Shown here: positions 1-6,797 of the stretch, in pieces
How the letters are laid out: each line of letters begins with the position of its first letter
Position numbering within the stretch: the first letter of the stretch is position 1
Origin: Deltaproteobacteria bacterium
GTDB lineage: Bacteria; Chloroflexota; Dehalococcoidia; Dehalococcoidales; BS750m-G39
DNA: 9,409 nucleotides
Direction: 5' to 3'
NCBI GenBank assembly: GCA_013202445.1
Contig: JABMRW010000097.1
Span: 1 to 9,409, forward strand
Position numbers and translations under genes: made by a program
Notes under the pieces: generated by a model
What the model was told of the DNA's origin: nothing
What the model saw: only the letters and a program-made list of their open reading frames with translations
Databases searched by the model: none

Positions 1-2
1 AG

Positions 3-431
3 GCAGGCCCCTCAATGATGAAGCGAGCTCTATTTCAAGCCGGGGATATTGCACGCAGGTATGACCCGCAGCTTGCCGATCTTTATTACAGGGAGATGGT
101 GCAGCATGGCAAGACACACCTGCAAGCCATGGGAGCAGTGATGAGTCACCTGGGAGCCAGGATAATGGCGGTACTGCGAGAGGGTAGACCATATGAGTTG
201 CGAGATAGCCAGGGCAAACTGATAACAAAGAAGGAGGCTATGGAACTCATCCGGTCAGCGTATAAGGTACCTGAAGAAACAAGACAGGCTCGGCGGCATC
301 GCAAATCTAATGTGGGGAGGCTAACCGGTCGCAGAACGCGTGAGGCAGCTAAAGCTCCTCAGTCAGGACCACTCATACCTCCCCAGAAGACAGTGTACTG
401 CGGTGAGGAATTACAATCAATGGCTAATTAA
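3..431 (+). CDS. IS110-family transposase, C-terminal part (cut by window edge)
   Basis: This is the C-terminal domain of an IS110-type transposase, a RuvC-like recombinase that moves IS110 elements. The frame is open to the left edge without a stop, so the gene starts outside the window; the ATG pair at 15 and 18 is probably internal. The family-like signature is the segment MKRALFQAGDIARRYDP, followed about 20 residues later by GKTHLQAMGAVMSHLGARIM, which matches the usual 'LR..L..AA..A....P....Y....GK....A..A.A.K' pattern of the second IS110 domain. The basic tail (RQARRHRKSNVGRLTGRR) is poorly conserved. The N-terminal DEDD catalytic domain would lie off-window, so intactness cannot be judged. 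Only 48 bp separate its stop from the end of the next gene, so any right end of the element is short. Family call from pattern recognition only. Confidence 0.75.
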   Translation, partial: AGPSMMKRALFQAGDIARRYDPQLADLYYREMVQHGKTHLQAMGAVMSHLGARIMAVLREGRPYELRDSQGKLITKKEAMELIRSAYKVPEETRQARRHRKSNVGRLTGRRTREAAKAPQSGPLIPPQKTVYCGEELQSMAN

Positions 432-479
432 GGGCTTGGCATCAATTAGGAAATCTTATTGTTGAATTAGTAATGAGGT

Positions 480-1187
480 TCATGCCCCCTTGCTTATACT
501 GAACTCTCGAAAGACATTCTTCTGGCCAACTAGATAGAGTGTCGAGAACTTAAGGTCTAGAGTTAGAATATGCGTATTAACAAAATTGTCCAGCTTTGCA
601 CTATCTACGACTTCTTGGAAATGCAATGTATCGTCGAAGATTATGATTAGAGATGTGTTAGCAGGATAATCTTTGCCTGCTTTCCGTTTTAGGGCGTCAA
701 GAATTCTTCCCAGTTCATTTTTAGCCACTTTTGCTACTTCGACAGCTTCAGCTTGTACTGAAACCTCGAGTCCGGTTTTCTGTGTACCTGTCTTAGAGAC
801 AGTCCCATACTTGAACACGTAACCGTGTTTATGTAGTGCAACCATCCTCAGGTAATCGTTTTCCCCTTCGTGAGATTGGGTTATCTCAACATAACTTTGC
901 GAGGCAGGTTTGGTTCTTAGGTCGGTCACCACCGCATCATAATTTTGATTGCCAATGATTGGTTGCATAAGTATTTGGTCGTTATTGCCAAACTTACGAC
1001 ATCCAAATAATGCTAGAGGATAGACTTCTTCCATAAGCTGCTTTGCAAGTCCCCTATGTAGTCTTAGGTCTTCTAACCCCTCGTCGGTAGAGCCAATCTG
1101 CTCAATCCTCCGATTTAACCAGCTATGTAACTCCGAAGGGGTTCGTTTCTTAGTCAGTTCCTCTTTACTAATATCTTTGTTTGACAT
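480..1187 (-). CDS. Hypothetical protein, possible PD-(D/E)XK-like fold
   Basis: I do not recognise a named family. The protein is 235 residues from the ATG at 1187. A longer frame opens at 1280, but the extra 31 residues look non-coding (hydrophobic and unusual) and that ATG has no ribosome binding site. A TACAAT box at 1222-1227 (minus strand) would suit transcription from just above the shorter start, though no good -35 accompanies it. The N-terminal 50 residues are charged and helical. The core holds YDAVV (D84) and, 17 residues later, YVEITQ (E101), followed by an Asp/Arg-rich helix (ENDYLRMVAL) and a GYVFKYG strand. The order of D, E and strands resembles a PD-(D/E)XK nuclease core, but the usual Lys is Thr (E-I-T), so activity is doubtful. 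The strand SLIIIFDD (179-186) follows. The gene is visibly AT-richer than its neighbours and sits beside an IS110 remnant, which suggests acquisition. It lies downstream of and codirectional with the kinase at 1315-2406, 127 bp away. Confidence 0.7.
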   Translation of the reverse strand: MSNKDISKEELTKKRTPSELHSWLNRRIEQIGSTDEGLEDLRLHRGLAKQLMEEVYPLALFGCRKFGNNDQILMQPIIGNQNYDAVVTDLRTKPASQSYVEITQSHEGENDYLRMVALHKHGYVFKYGTVSKTGTQKTGLEVSVQAEAVEVAKVAKNELGRILDALKRKAGKDYPANTSLIIIFDDTLHFQEVVDSAKLDNFVNTHILTLDLKFSTLYLVGQKNVFREFSISKGA

Positions 1188-1314
1188 GCTTAACCATATC
1201 AACCGAACTATGAGCTTATCAATTGTAACAGAAAAATTTTTGTAATTGCACAAATTGACGGTTTGTGTAGTATCTAGCATAGATTAACCAGTTGGTTGAT
1301 TAGAGGGCCGTGCT

Positions 1315-2406
1315 TTAGTTGGTTACCTCTACTATTAAAGTTGTCCCCTTGCCCGGTATGGACTTCACTTCAAGAGTGCCACCCAACAGCCGAGCCCGCT
1401 CCTGCATTCCGGCCAGTCCCAGCTTACCGATACGGGGGAGGTCGTCAACGTCTCCTCGCAGTTCAAAGCCGTGGCCGTTGTCACTGATGGTTACCTTGAC
1501 TTCGTCTCCGTCGAACTCCATTGCCACCTGCGCCTCAGAGGCGTGGGCATGCCGCCTGATATTGTTGAGCGCCTCCTGAACTATGCGGAACAGCAGCACC
1601 TCAACTTCGGGTGGGAAACGCCTTTCTCCGCCGAGTATCTTTAGTTCGGCACCGATGCCGTCGGACTCTTGCAGGCTCTTCACCAGCGATCTAACTGCCG
1701 GGATTAAACCTAAATCGTCCAGCAGGGACGGGCGCAGGTTTTGGACGAAGCGCTGCATGCTCTGCAGCCCGCGATTGAGCTGGGTCTGCAGGTCTTTGAG
1801 GAATAAGACCTCGTTGGAGGCAAAGCCGTGCTTCTTGCGGATGAAGTTGTCCAGTTGCCGCGATAGAGAACTCAGTACCTGGGCTGTATCATCATGGAGC
1901 TCACGGGCAATACGTTTCCGTTCCTCCTCCTGAGCCCTGGTTATCTGCTGCAGGTGGTAGCGCAGGTTTTCTTCGGCACGCTTCCGCTCGGTGGCGTCTT
2001 CCAAGGTCTCGATGGCGCCGATTATTTCTCCGTCGGTATCTCTTATGGGGCTTGCCGTAAAGTGGAGCCACCTTCCGTTTTTGCCGAGGTCGAGGAAGAA
2101 GTCTTCGGCTTCATAGGCGCCGTCAATCAACTGGGATTTTTTACACATGCCTTGATAATATGTTTCTATTTCGTTTTCCTGGGCTCCGTCCACCATTAAG
2201 TCGGCCATGGTCGGCCTTTTTTCACTGTAGAATGCCCGCCACTGCTCATCGGTGCCGATTATCTTGTCCCTTTTTAAACCGGTAAGGGCTTCAATGGCTA
2301 TGTTCCAGTAGATAACCCCGTGTTGCTTATTGATGACGAATAAGGGAATAGAGGAACCATCAATAATCTTGGCCAGCATTTCCGAGCCCAGTAGACTTTT
2401 AGCCAT
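1315..2406 (-). CDS. Cytosolic PAS-domain sensor histidine kinase (NarL-partner class)
   Basis: This is a soluble sensor kinase of 363 residues that should autophosphorylate and pass phosphate to the response regulator encoded just upstream (35 bp gap, same strand). A PAS domain spans about residues 8-140 and contains the motif GTDEQWRAFYSEKRPTMADL (51-70), a signature I associate with PAS domains of anaerobe kinases whose ligand is unknown. A linker helix leads to a HisKA_3 dimerisation domain with ELHDDTAQ: H171 is the phosphoacceptor, and D172 and Q176 form the HDxxxQ motif linked to kinase and phosphatase activity, so the protein may be bifunctional. The GHKL ATPase domain has the N box EALNNIRRH (278-286), the G1 box DNGHGF (309-314) and the G2 box GKLGLAGMQERA (327-338). 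No membrane segment is seen. Its catalytic core closely resembles that of the kinase at 6798-7916. Start: ATG at 2406 preceded by GGGGT. Confidence 0.93.
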   Translation of the reverse strand: MAKSLLGSEMLAKIIDGSSIPLFVINKQHGVIYWNIAIEALTGLKRDKIIGTDEQWRAFYSEKRPTMADLMVDGAQENEIETYYQGMCKKSQLIDGAYEAEDFFLDLGKNGRWLHFTASPIRDTDGEIIGAIETLEDATERKRAEENLRYHLQQITRAQEEERKRIARELHDDTAQVLSSLSRQLDNFIRKKHGFASNEVLFLKDLQTQLNRGLQSMQRFVQNLRPSLLDDLGLIPAVRSLVKSLQESDGIGAELKILGGERRFPPEVEVLLFRIVQEALNNIRRHAHASEAQVAMEFDGDEVKVTISDNGHGFELRGDVDDLPRIGKLGLAGMQERARLLGGTLEVKSIPGKGTTLIVEVTN

Positions 2407-2441
2407 AGATATTACCCCGATATCTTAAATGGAGAGGAGGG

Positions 2442-3107
2442 TCAAGGCAGCTCTTCCAGGGTGAACCAGCCTTTTCTCAGGCCGTACAGCACGGCTTCGG
2501 TGCGGGAGCCGACTCCCAGTTTGTTGAAGATAGTCCTCAGGTGGCCCTCGACGGTGCGGTTACTGAGGTGAAGTTTATCGGCGATGTCTTTATTGGTCAT
2601 ACCCTTGGCGGCCAGCTTGAGGATGTCTGTTTCGCGGTTGCTGAGGTGATCGGATGGTTTTTCCAGACCCCGTGTCTTGCCCGGTAGTTTAAAGTAGTTC
2701 ATGACCTTGCGGGCGACAATAGGGTCGAGGACGGGCTCACCCTTATATACCGCCCGGATGGCGCGGGTGAGTTCATCTCCGCTGACATTTTTTAGAAGAT
2801 AACCGGCGGCGCCAACCTTGAGCAGGGCGAAGACGTATTCGTCATCGTCGTAGGCGCTTAAGATAAGCACCGCTGTGCGGGGACTTATTAGCTTGATTTG
2901 CCGGGTGGCTTCGATACCATTGAGCTTGGGCATGGCGATGTCCATGATGATTATATCGGGTTTCAGGTCGGTGGCCATCTGTACCGCTTCCTCACCGTCG
3001 CTGGCCTCGCCTATAACCGTCACGCCCTTCTCGTCTTCTAAAAGACGGCGGATGCCCTGCCGTGTTATCACATGATCTTCGGCCAGAAGTACGTTTATAT
3101 TGTTCAT
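2442..3107 (-). CDS. NarL/FixJ-family response regulator 1
   Basis: This is a two-domain DNA-binding response regulator of 221 residues, the normal length for the family. The receiver domain (about 4-120) has the acidic pair E10-D11, the phosphoacceptor D56 in DIIIMDIAMP, the switch residue S84 in LILSAYDDD, and K106 in AGYLLKN. The C-terminal LuxR-type helix-turn-helix (about 155-207) reads LSNRETDILKLAAKGMTNKD, followed by the recognition helix SNRTVEGHLRTIFNKL. It is the first gene of an operon with the PAS kinase, its probable partner. The start at 3107 is supported by GGGAGA at 3115-3120 and a good sigma-70-like promoter just upstream. It is transcribed divergently from the diaphorase operon at 3369, which it may control. 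It is paralogous to the regulator at 7945-8643; the two share long runs such as GIEAT.QIK and AVLILSAYDDD. Confidence 0.95.
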   Translation of the reverse strand: MNNINVLLAEDHVITRQGIRRLLEDEKGVTVIGEASDGEEAVQMATDLKPDIIIMDIAMPKLNGIEATRQIKLISPRTAVLILSAYDDDEYVFALLKVGAAGYLLKNVSGDELTRAIRAVYKGEPVLDPIVARKVMNYFKLPGKTRGLEKPSDHLSNRETDILKLAAKGMTNKDIADKLHLSNRTVEGHLRTIFNKLGVGSRTEAVLYGLRKGWFTLEELP

Positions 3108-3128
3108 AAACTTATCTCCCCTTATGTA

Positions 3129-3158
3129 ATCATATCAGAGCCGGGTATATCTATTCAA
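3129..3158 (-). promoter_or_regulatory. Probable sigma-70 promoter of regulator 1 operon
   Basis: Read on the minus strand, the -35 box is TTGAAT (3153-3158) and the -10 box is TATGAT (3129-3134), with an 18-bp spacer. The -10 matches consensus at five of six positions and the -35 at four of six. The predicted transcript start near 3122 gives a very short leader that just includes the GGGAGA ribosome binding site before the ATG at 3107. Motif match only. Confidence 0.5.
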
Positions 3159-3189
3159 GCGTGGAAACAGCTGAACCTTTTACCTTTAG

Positions 3190-3207
3190 TTGGGTATTAC
3201 TACCTAA
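3190..3207. promoter_or_regulatory. Candidate operator, copy 1 (palindromic)
   Basis: TTGGGTATTACTACCTAA is a partial inverted repeat (GGTA, four bases, TACC) in the gap between regulator 1 and the diaphorase operon. It shares the core GGYATTAMTACCTA with the site at 8707-8724, in the equivalent gap beside regulator 2. It is centred about 91 bp upstream of the regulator ATG and about 170 bp upstream of the nuoE-like ATG. TACCT also begins exactly 20 bp earlier (3181) and again within the site (3201), giving a direct repeat of TACCTTTAGTT and TACCTAAGTT on one face of the helix. Inference: a binding site for one or both NarL-type regulators. Confidence 0.4.
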
Positions 3208-3368
3208 GTTATATCACCTGGTACTTCGCTGTTAATAAGTGGTGCTGGCGCTGGGAAATACCCGCTTAAACAGAGCAATAACACTGGATAAAACGGGCGT
3301 GATAACGGATGGAGACGGGCTTTAAAAGTATTAACATAAAACTAGCGGATGGTGAAGGAGGTTAGCTG

Positions 3369-3866
3369 ATGGAGCTTACCCTTGATTTTCCTAAAGTGAA
3401 GGCTATCGTAGAGAGCTACACGGAGAAGGTTGATTCTCTAATTGATAGCTACGCCGGTAACAAGGAGCAGCTGATATCTCTACTGCAGGATATTCAGGCT
3501 GAGTTTAATTACCTGCCCCAGGATGTGCTGGTCAAAATCAGCCAGAAGCTGGATATCCCCCTGAGCCAGGTTTTTAGCGTGGTTACCTTTTTCCGGGCTT
3601 TCACCTTGAAGCCGAGAGGACGCCATCTGGTGACCGTTTGCCTGGGCACTGCCTGTCATGTCAAGGGGGGTCAGAGGCTGGTGGACAAGATGGAAAGGGA
3701 TTACGGAATAAAACCCGGCGAGACCACCGAGGATATGAGATTCAGTCTGGAGACAGTTAACTGCCTGGGTTGCTGTGCTCTGGGGCCGGTAGTGGTTGTC
3801 GACGGGAAATATGAAAGCAAAATAAACCCCGATAAGCTCGACCGCGTCTTGAGGGGATACAAATAA
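3369..3866 (+). CDS. nuoE: NuoE/HydC-like [2Fe-2S] subunit of NADH-linked oxidoreductase
   Basis: This is the small thioredoxin-fold [2Fe-2S] subunit found in complex I (NuoE), NAD-reducing hydrogenases (HoxE) and bifurcating hydrogenases (HydC, HndA). It relays electrons next to the flavin subunit encoded just downstream. The 165 residues are normal for the family. The N-terminal helical domain (about 30-80) has the typical LLQDIQAEFNYLPQDVL and the FSVVTFFRAF segment. The cluster ligands are C91 and C96 (CLGTAC) plus C132 and C136 (NCLGCC), the canonical Cx4C and Cx3C arrangement. The start is fixed by AAGGAGGT at 3355-3362, six bases before the ATG. It is the first gene of a three-gene operon; the next start is 19 bp beyond the stop. 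The subunit alone cannot distinguish complex I from soluble hydrogenase or formate dehydrogenase complexes; the next gene points to the latter group. Confidence 0.95.
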   Translation: MELTLDFPKVKAIVESYTEKVDSLIDSYAGNKEQLISLLQDIQAEFNYLPQDVLVKISQKLDIPLSQVFSVVTFFRAFTLKPRGRHLVTVCLGTACHVKGGQRLVDKMERDYGIKPGETTEDMRFSLETVNCLGCCALGPVVVVDGKYESKINPDKLDRVLRGYK

Positions 3867-3885
3867 ACTCTTGAGGGGGCGTGAA

Positions 3886-5766
3886 ATGGTAGAGCAGGTA
3901 CGAAAGCTGTTAGAAAAAAGGGTGGAGAGCACCGCCGAACTGGAGAACCTGCGGCAGTCAATACTTGACAAGAAAGACTCCAGCCGGACCTGCATATCGG
4001 TGTGCGGGGGCACCGCCTGCCGCGCCTCTGGAGCTGAGGCGGTGGTCGATGCTTTTGTTGATGAAATCGAGAGGCGGGAGCTCCAGATACAGGTGGAGCT
4101 AAAGGAAACGGGGTGTCACGGTTTCTGTGAACGGGGGCCTCTGGTGGTTATTCAACCCAAGAGGATTTTCTACCAGCAGGTAAAGCCGGAGGATATCCCG
4201 GAGATTATTGCCGAAACCGTACTAGGCGGTAAGGTTATCGAGCGGCTGCTATATGTAGACCCGGTAACCAGCCAGAAAATCATCTACGAACCTGATGTTC
4301 CGTTCTACAAGAAACAAACACGAACTATTTTCGGCGCCAACGGAGAGATTGACCCCACCAATATTGAAGATTACATTGCCAGCGGCGGTTATTCCGCTTT
4401 GAGCAAGGTGCTTGTTGGGATTAAGCCCCAGGAGATTGTTGACGAGATTAAAAAGTCGGGCTTAAGGGGGAGGGGTGGCGGCGGCTTTCCCACCGGCCGG
4501 AAGTGGCAGTCCTGCCGTGACGCCAAAGCTGATATTAAGTATGTTATCTGTAATGCCGATGAGGGTGACCCTGGCGCCTATCAGGATAGGAGCCTTCTCG
4601 AGGGTAATCCCCACAGTGTTCTGGAGGGGATGATTATTGGCGCCTATGCCATCGGCTCCCACCAGGGCTATATCTATGTCCGCAACGAATATCCTTTAGC
4701 CGTAGGGCATGCCCGGATAGCTATCGAGCAGGCCATGGATTACGGGCTGCTGGGGGAGAACATACTGGGCTCCGGCTTCGATTTCAAGGTGATGATAAAT
4801 AAGGGGGGTGGCGCCTTTGTCTGCGGCGAGTCCAGCGCCTTGATGGCCTCCCTGGAGGGCAAGATAGGCGAACCGAAGGCTAAATATATCCACATGTCGG
4901 AGAAGGGGCTGTGGGATAGCCCCAGCCTGCTGAATAATGTCAAGACCTGGGCTAACGTGCCCCTGATAATTAACAAGGGGGCGGACTGGTACTCTAAGAT
5001 TGGCACCGCCGGCAGCAAGGGAACGATGATATTCTCCCTGGTGGGGAATATAAATAACACCGGCCTGGTGGAAGTGCCCATGGGGATAACGCTTAGGGAG
5101 ATGATTTTCGACATTGGGGGAGGTATCCCCAACGGCAAGAAGTTCAAGGCGGTGCAGACGGGTGGTCCTTCCGGCGGGTGTATTCCCGAGCAGTTGCTGG
5201 ATACGCCGGTGGATTTTGACGAGCTTACCAAGCTCGGCTCGATGATGGGCTCCGGCGGCATGATAGTGATGGATGAGGACACCTGCATGGTTGATGTCGC
5301 CAAGTACTTTATCGAGTTCCTAAAAGGGGAGTCCTGCGGTAAGTGCACTCCCTGCCGTGAGGGGATAAACCGGATGAGCGAAATCCTGAACGGCATTACC
5401 CAGGGGAAGGGTAAGCTGGAAGACTTGGATACGCTGGAGGACCTGGCGGGGATTTTAAACGCCGGCGCACTCTGCGCCCTGGGTCAAACGGCGGCCAATC
5501 CCGTGCTGAGCACCCTCCGTTACTTCCGTGATGAATATATTGCCCATATTGAGCAGAAGAAGTGCGCGGCCGGTGTCTGCCGGGAGTTAATCCGGTATTC
5601 TATTGACCCTGAGAAGTGCCAGGGCTGTCTCAGGTGCTTGAGGGCCTGTCCTACGGGAGCCATCACCGGCGAGAAGCGAGAAGTCCACACCCTGAACCAG
5701 GGTCTGTGTATCAAGTGCGGCGCCTGCTACGACGTTTGTAAATTCAATGCCGTAATAAGGCAATGA
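3886..5766 (+). CDS. nuoF: NuoF/HydB-like NADH-binding flavoprotein with extra FeS domains
   Basis: This is the FMN- and NADH-binding subunit, 626 residues, longer than the roughly 430 of complex I NuoF. Its layout is that of HydB/HndC. An N-terminal thioredoxin-like [2Fe-2S] domain has C40 and C45 (CGGTAC) plus C77 and C81 (CHGFC). The FMN/NADH domain starts with GLRGRGGGGFPTGRKW (192-207) and includes CNADEGDPGAYQDR (222-235). An SLBB region follows, then the [4Fe-4S] site C484, C487, C490 (SCGKCTPCREG) with C530. The C-terminal part carries KKCAAGVC (558-565) and two ferredoxin clusters: C578, C581, C584, C588 and C608, C611, C614, C618. In HydABC-type enzymes this core performs flavin-based bifurcation between NADH and ferredoxin; that role here is inferred. 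The ATG at 3886 is chosen over the upstream TTG at 3871 because GAGGGGG at 3873-3879 is its ribosome binding site. Confidence 0.95.
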   Translation: MVEQVRKLLEKRVESTAELENLRQSILDKKDSSRTCISVCGGTACRASGAEAVVDAFVDEIERRELQIQVELKETGCHGFCERGPLVVIQPKRIFYQQVKPEDIPEIIAETVLGGKVIERLLYVDPVTSQKIIYEPDVPFYKKQTRTIFGANGEIDPTNIEDYIASGGYSALSKVLVGIKPQEIVDEIKKSGLRGRGGGGFPTGRKWQSCRDAKADIKYVICNADEGDPGAYQDRSLLEGNPHSVLEGMIIGAYAIGSHQGYIYVRNEYPLAVGHARIAIEQAMDYGLLGENILGSGFDFKVMINKGGGAFVCGESSALMASLEGKIGEPKAKYIHMSEKGLWDSPSLLNNVKTWANVPLIINKGADWYSKIGTAGSKGTMIFSLVGNINNTGLVEVPMGITLREMIFDIGGGIPNGKKFKAVQTGGPSGGCIPEQLLDTPVDFDELTKLGSMMGSGGMIVMDEDTCMVDVAKYFIEFLKGESCGKCTPCREGINRMSEILNGITQGKGKLEDLDTLEDLAGILNAGALCALGQTAANPVLSTLRYFRDEYIAHIEQKKCAAGVCRELIRYSIDPEKCQGCLRCLRACPTGAITGEKREVHTLNQGLCIKCGACYDVCKFNAVIRQ

Positions 5767-5778
5767 AGGAGGTATGTT

Positions 5779-6495
5779 ATGGCTAAGGTATGGATTGATG
5801 GCGAGACCTCTATAGAGGTGGAAGATGCCGACGGGGTTAACGCGTTTAACTTTACCGTCGATGACAAGCAGATTATAGTTTCGGCCGGTCAGACGATTCT
5901 GGAGGCGGTGCAGCGCAGGAACGGAATCGGCAATATCCCGGCGCTCTGTCATCACCCGGCGGTTAAACCCTATGGGGCTTGCCGGATATGTACCGTCGAG
6001 GTAAGCGAGGACGGGGGCTCTAAATTTAAGTTCGTCGCCGCCTGCCTTTACCCGGTGAAAGAGGGCCTGATTGTCAGAACCAACACGGAAAGGATCAGGC
6101 AGCTGCGCAAGGGGATAATCGAGCTGATGCTGGCCCGGTGCCCCAACGTAAAGAGGATACAGGAGCTGGCCGAGGAATACAGTGTTGATAAGCCGAGGTT
6201 CGTCCTCGGTGACCAGGACTGCATTCTCTGCGGGCTGTGCGTCAGGGCCTGCCAGGAGATAATAGGCAAGTCGGCGATAAGCCTGGTCAACCGGGGTATC
6301 TACCGGGAGGTGGCCGCCCCCTTCTACGCTTATGAGCTGACCGAGGAATGCATCGGCTGTGGCGACTGCGCCTTCGTCTGCCCCACCGGCGCTATTGAGA
6401 TGGGAGACGACAGCAAGCCGGTGCTGCCCAAGGTGAAGATACCCTATGCCGAAGTCGAGGCGCTGATGAAAAAGGAAACAGCCGCTACTTCTTAG
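5779..6495 (+). CDS. HoxU/NuoG-N-terminal-like FeS subunit lacking the His-Cys3 site
   Basis: This electron-transfer subunit has 238 residues, the length of HoxU, the hydrogenase homologue of the NuoG N-terminus. The plant-type [2Fe-2S] domain uses C57, C68, C71 and C89 (ALC...GACRIC...AAC). Two [4Fe-4S] clusters follow: C148, C151, C154, C158 and C191, C194, C197, C201 (ECIGCGDCAFVCPTGAI). Between them, where NuoG, HydA and HoxU normally carry the HxxxCxxCxxxxxC site, only C121 remains (LMLARCPNVKRIQELAEEY), so that cluster is probably absent. No molybdopterin or H-cluster domain is attached, so a separate catalytic partner is needed. The first 22 residues (WIDGETSIEVEDADG) look like an extra copy of the ferredoxin beta-hairpin. 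It starts 12 bp after the flavoprotein, with AAGGAGGT at 5766-5773. It is the last gene of the operon. I leave the symbol empty because no hydrogenase is present. Confidence 0.9.
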   Translation: MAKVWIDGETSIEVEDADGVNAFNFTVDDKQIIVSAGQTILEAVQRRNGIGNIPALCHHPAVKPYGACRICTVEVSEDGGSKFKFVAACLYPVKEGLIVRTNTERIRQLRKGIIELMLARCPNVKRIQELAEEYSVDKPRFVLGDQDCILCGLCVRACQEIIGKSAISLVNRGIYREVAAPFYAYELTEECIGCGDCAFVCPTGAIEMGDDSKPVLPKVKIPYAEVEALMKKETAATS

Positions 6496-6521
6496 GGACT
6501 GTTTATTAGTCTAGCATCAGC

Positions 6522-6571
6522 AAAGGCACAGCCATCAAAGTCTTAAGAAATGCCCAGTGGCTGTGCCTTTT
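6522..6571 (+). terminator. Rho-independent terminator of the diaphorase operon
   Basis: AAAGGCACAGCCA (6522-6534) pairs perfectly with TGGCTGTGCCTTT (6558-6570), a 13-bp stem with a 23-nt loop, ending in TTTT. It begins 27 bp after the stop of the HoxU-like gene. The loop is longer and the T-run shorter than in a textbook terminator. The A-run on the left arm would let it act weakly in the other direction too, for the converging kinase operon. Confidence 0.75.
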
Positions 6572-6698
6572 CATATGAAGTGATGACGCTTCAAGACGCA
6601 CTGGCATAAGTCTTAATTAGCACAGGTAATAATATACTATAATGTTAAATCACATTCATGCAATTTGGTCATATTCCAGCGCTATGGTATGTGAATAA

Positions 6699-6712
6699 AA
6701 CGGACTTCCGTT
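6699..6712. repeat. Short palindrome AACGGA-CT-TCCGTT
   Basis: This is a perfect 6-bp inverted repeat with a 2-base centre in the non-coding gap. The spacing is too tight for a stable RNA hairpin, so a protein-binding site or chance is more likely. No nearby start codon gives it an obvious job. Confidence 0.4.
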
Positions 6713-6772
6713 ATATCAATAAAATAGCAAGCAACCGTCGGGTTTTAATACTTAATGTAGTTACCAGATAAT

Positions 6773-6789
6773 ACAGTATGACATACTGT
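6773..6789. repeat. Palindrome ACAGTATG-A-CATACTGT
   Basis: This is a perfect 8-bp inverted repeat around a single base, ending 8 bp before the stop codon of the membrane kinase (minus strand). It may mark the 3' end of the kinase transcript, but no T-run follows on the minus strand, so it is not a clear intrinsic terminator. An operator-like protein site is the alternative. Confidence 0.4.
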
Positions 6790-6797
6790 GCAGTTTA

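Larger units (their letters stand above)
6572..6797. other. AT-rich convergent gap without genes
   Basis: Together with the terminator before it, this is a 302-bp non-coding interval between two operons that converge. I see no credible coding frame, tRNA or repeat array. It holds two perfect short palindromes, listed separately at 6699-6712 and 6773-6789, and a TATAAT around 6635-6640 without a properly spaced -35. It is markedly AT-richer than the flanking genes. Confidence 0.6.

Noticed and set aside
1283..1300. ATTAACCA-GT-TGGTTGAT as a terminator after the PAS kinase
   Set aside because: The loop is only two bases, no T-run follows on the minus strand, and one pair is a mismatch in that orientation.
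1894..2199. Plus-strand frame inside the PAS kinase
   Set aside because: It is a shadow of the kinase gene, with no start signal and no independent domain.
3072..3269. Plus-strand frame through the regulator 1 gap
   Set aside because: It overlaps the regulator start, has no ribosome binding site and covers the promoter and operator region.
3871..3885. TTG start for the flavoprotein, five residues upstream
   Set aside because: The GAGGGGG ribosome binding site lies after this TTG and is correctly placed for the ATG at 3886.
3480..4013. Minus-strand frame spanning the first two diaphorase genes
   Set aside because: It overlaps two certain genes antisense and its translation matches no protein style I know.
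4740..5396. Long open frame on the minus strand inside the flavoprotein gene
   Set aside because: It is antisense to a clear NuoF/HydB domain, has no ribosome binding site and an unconvincing composition rich in Ser, Pro and Ile.
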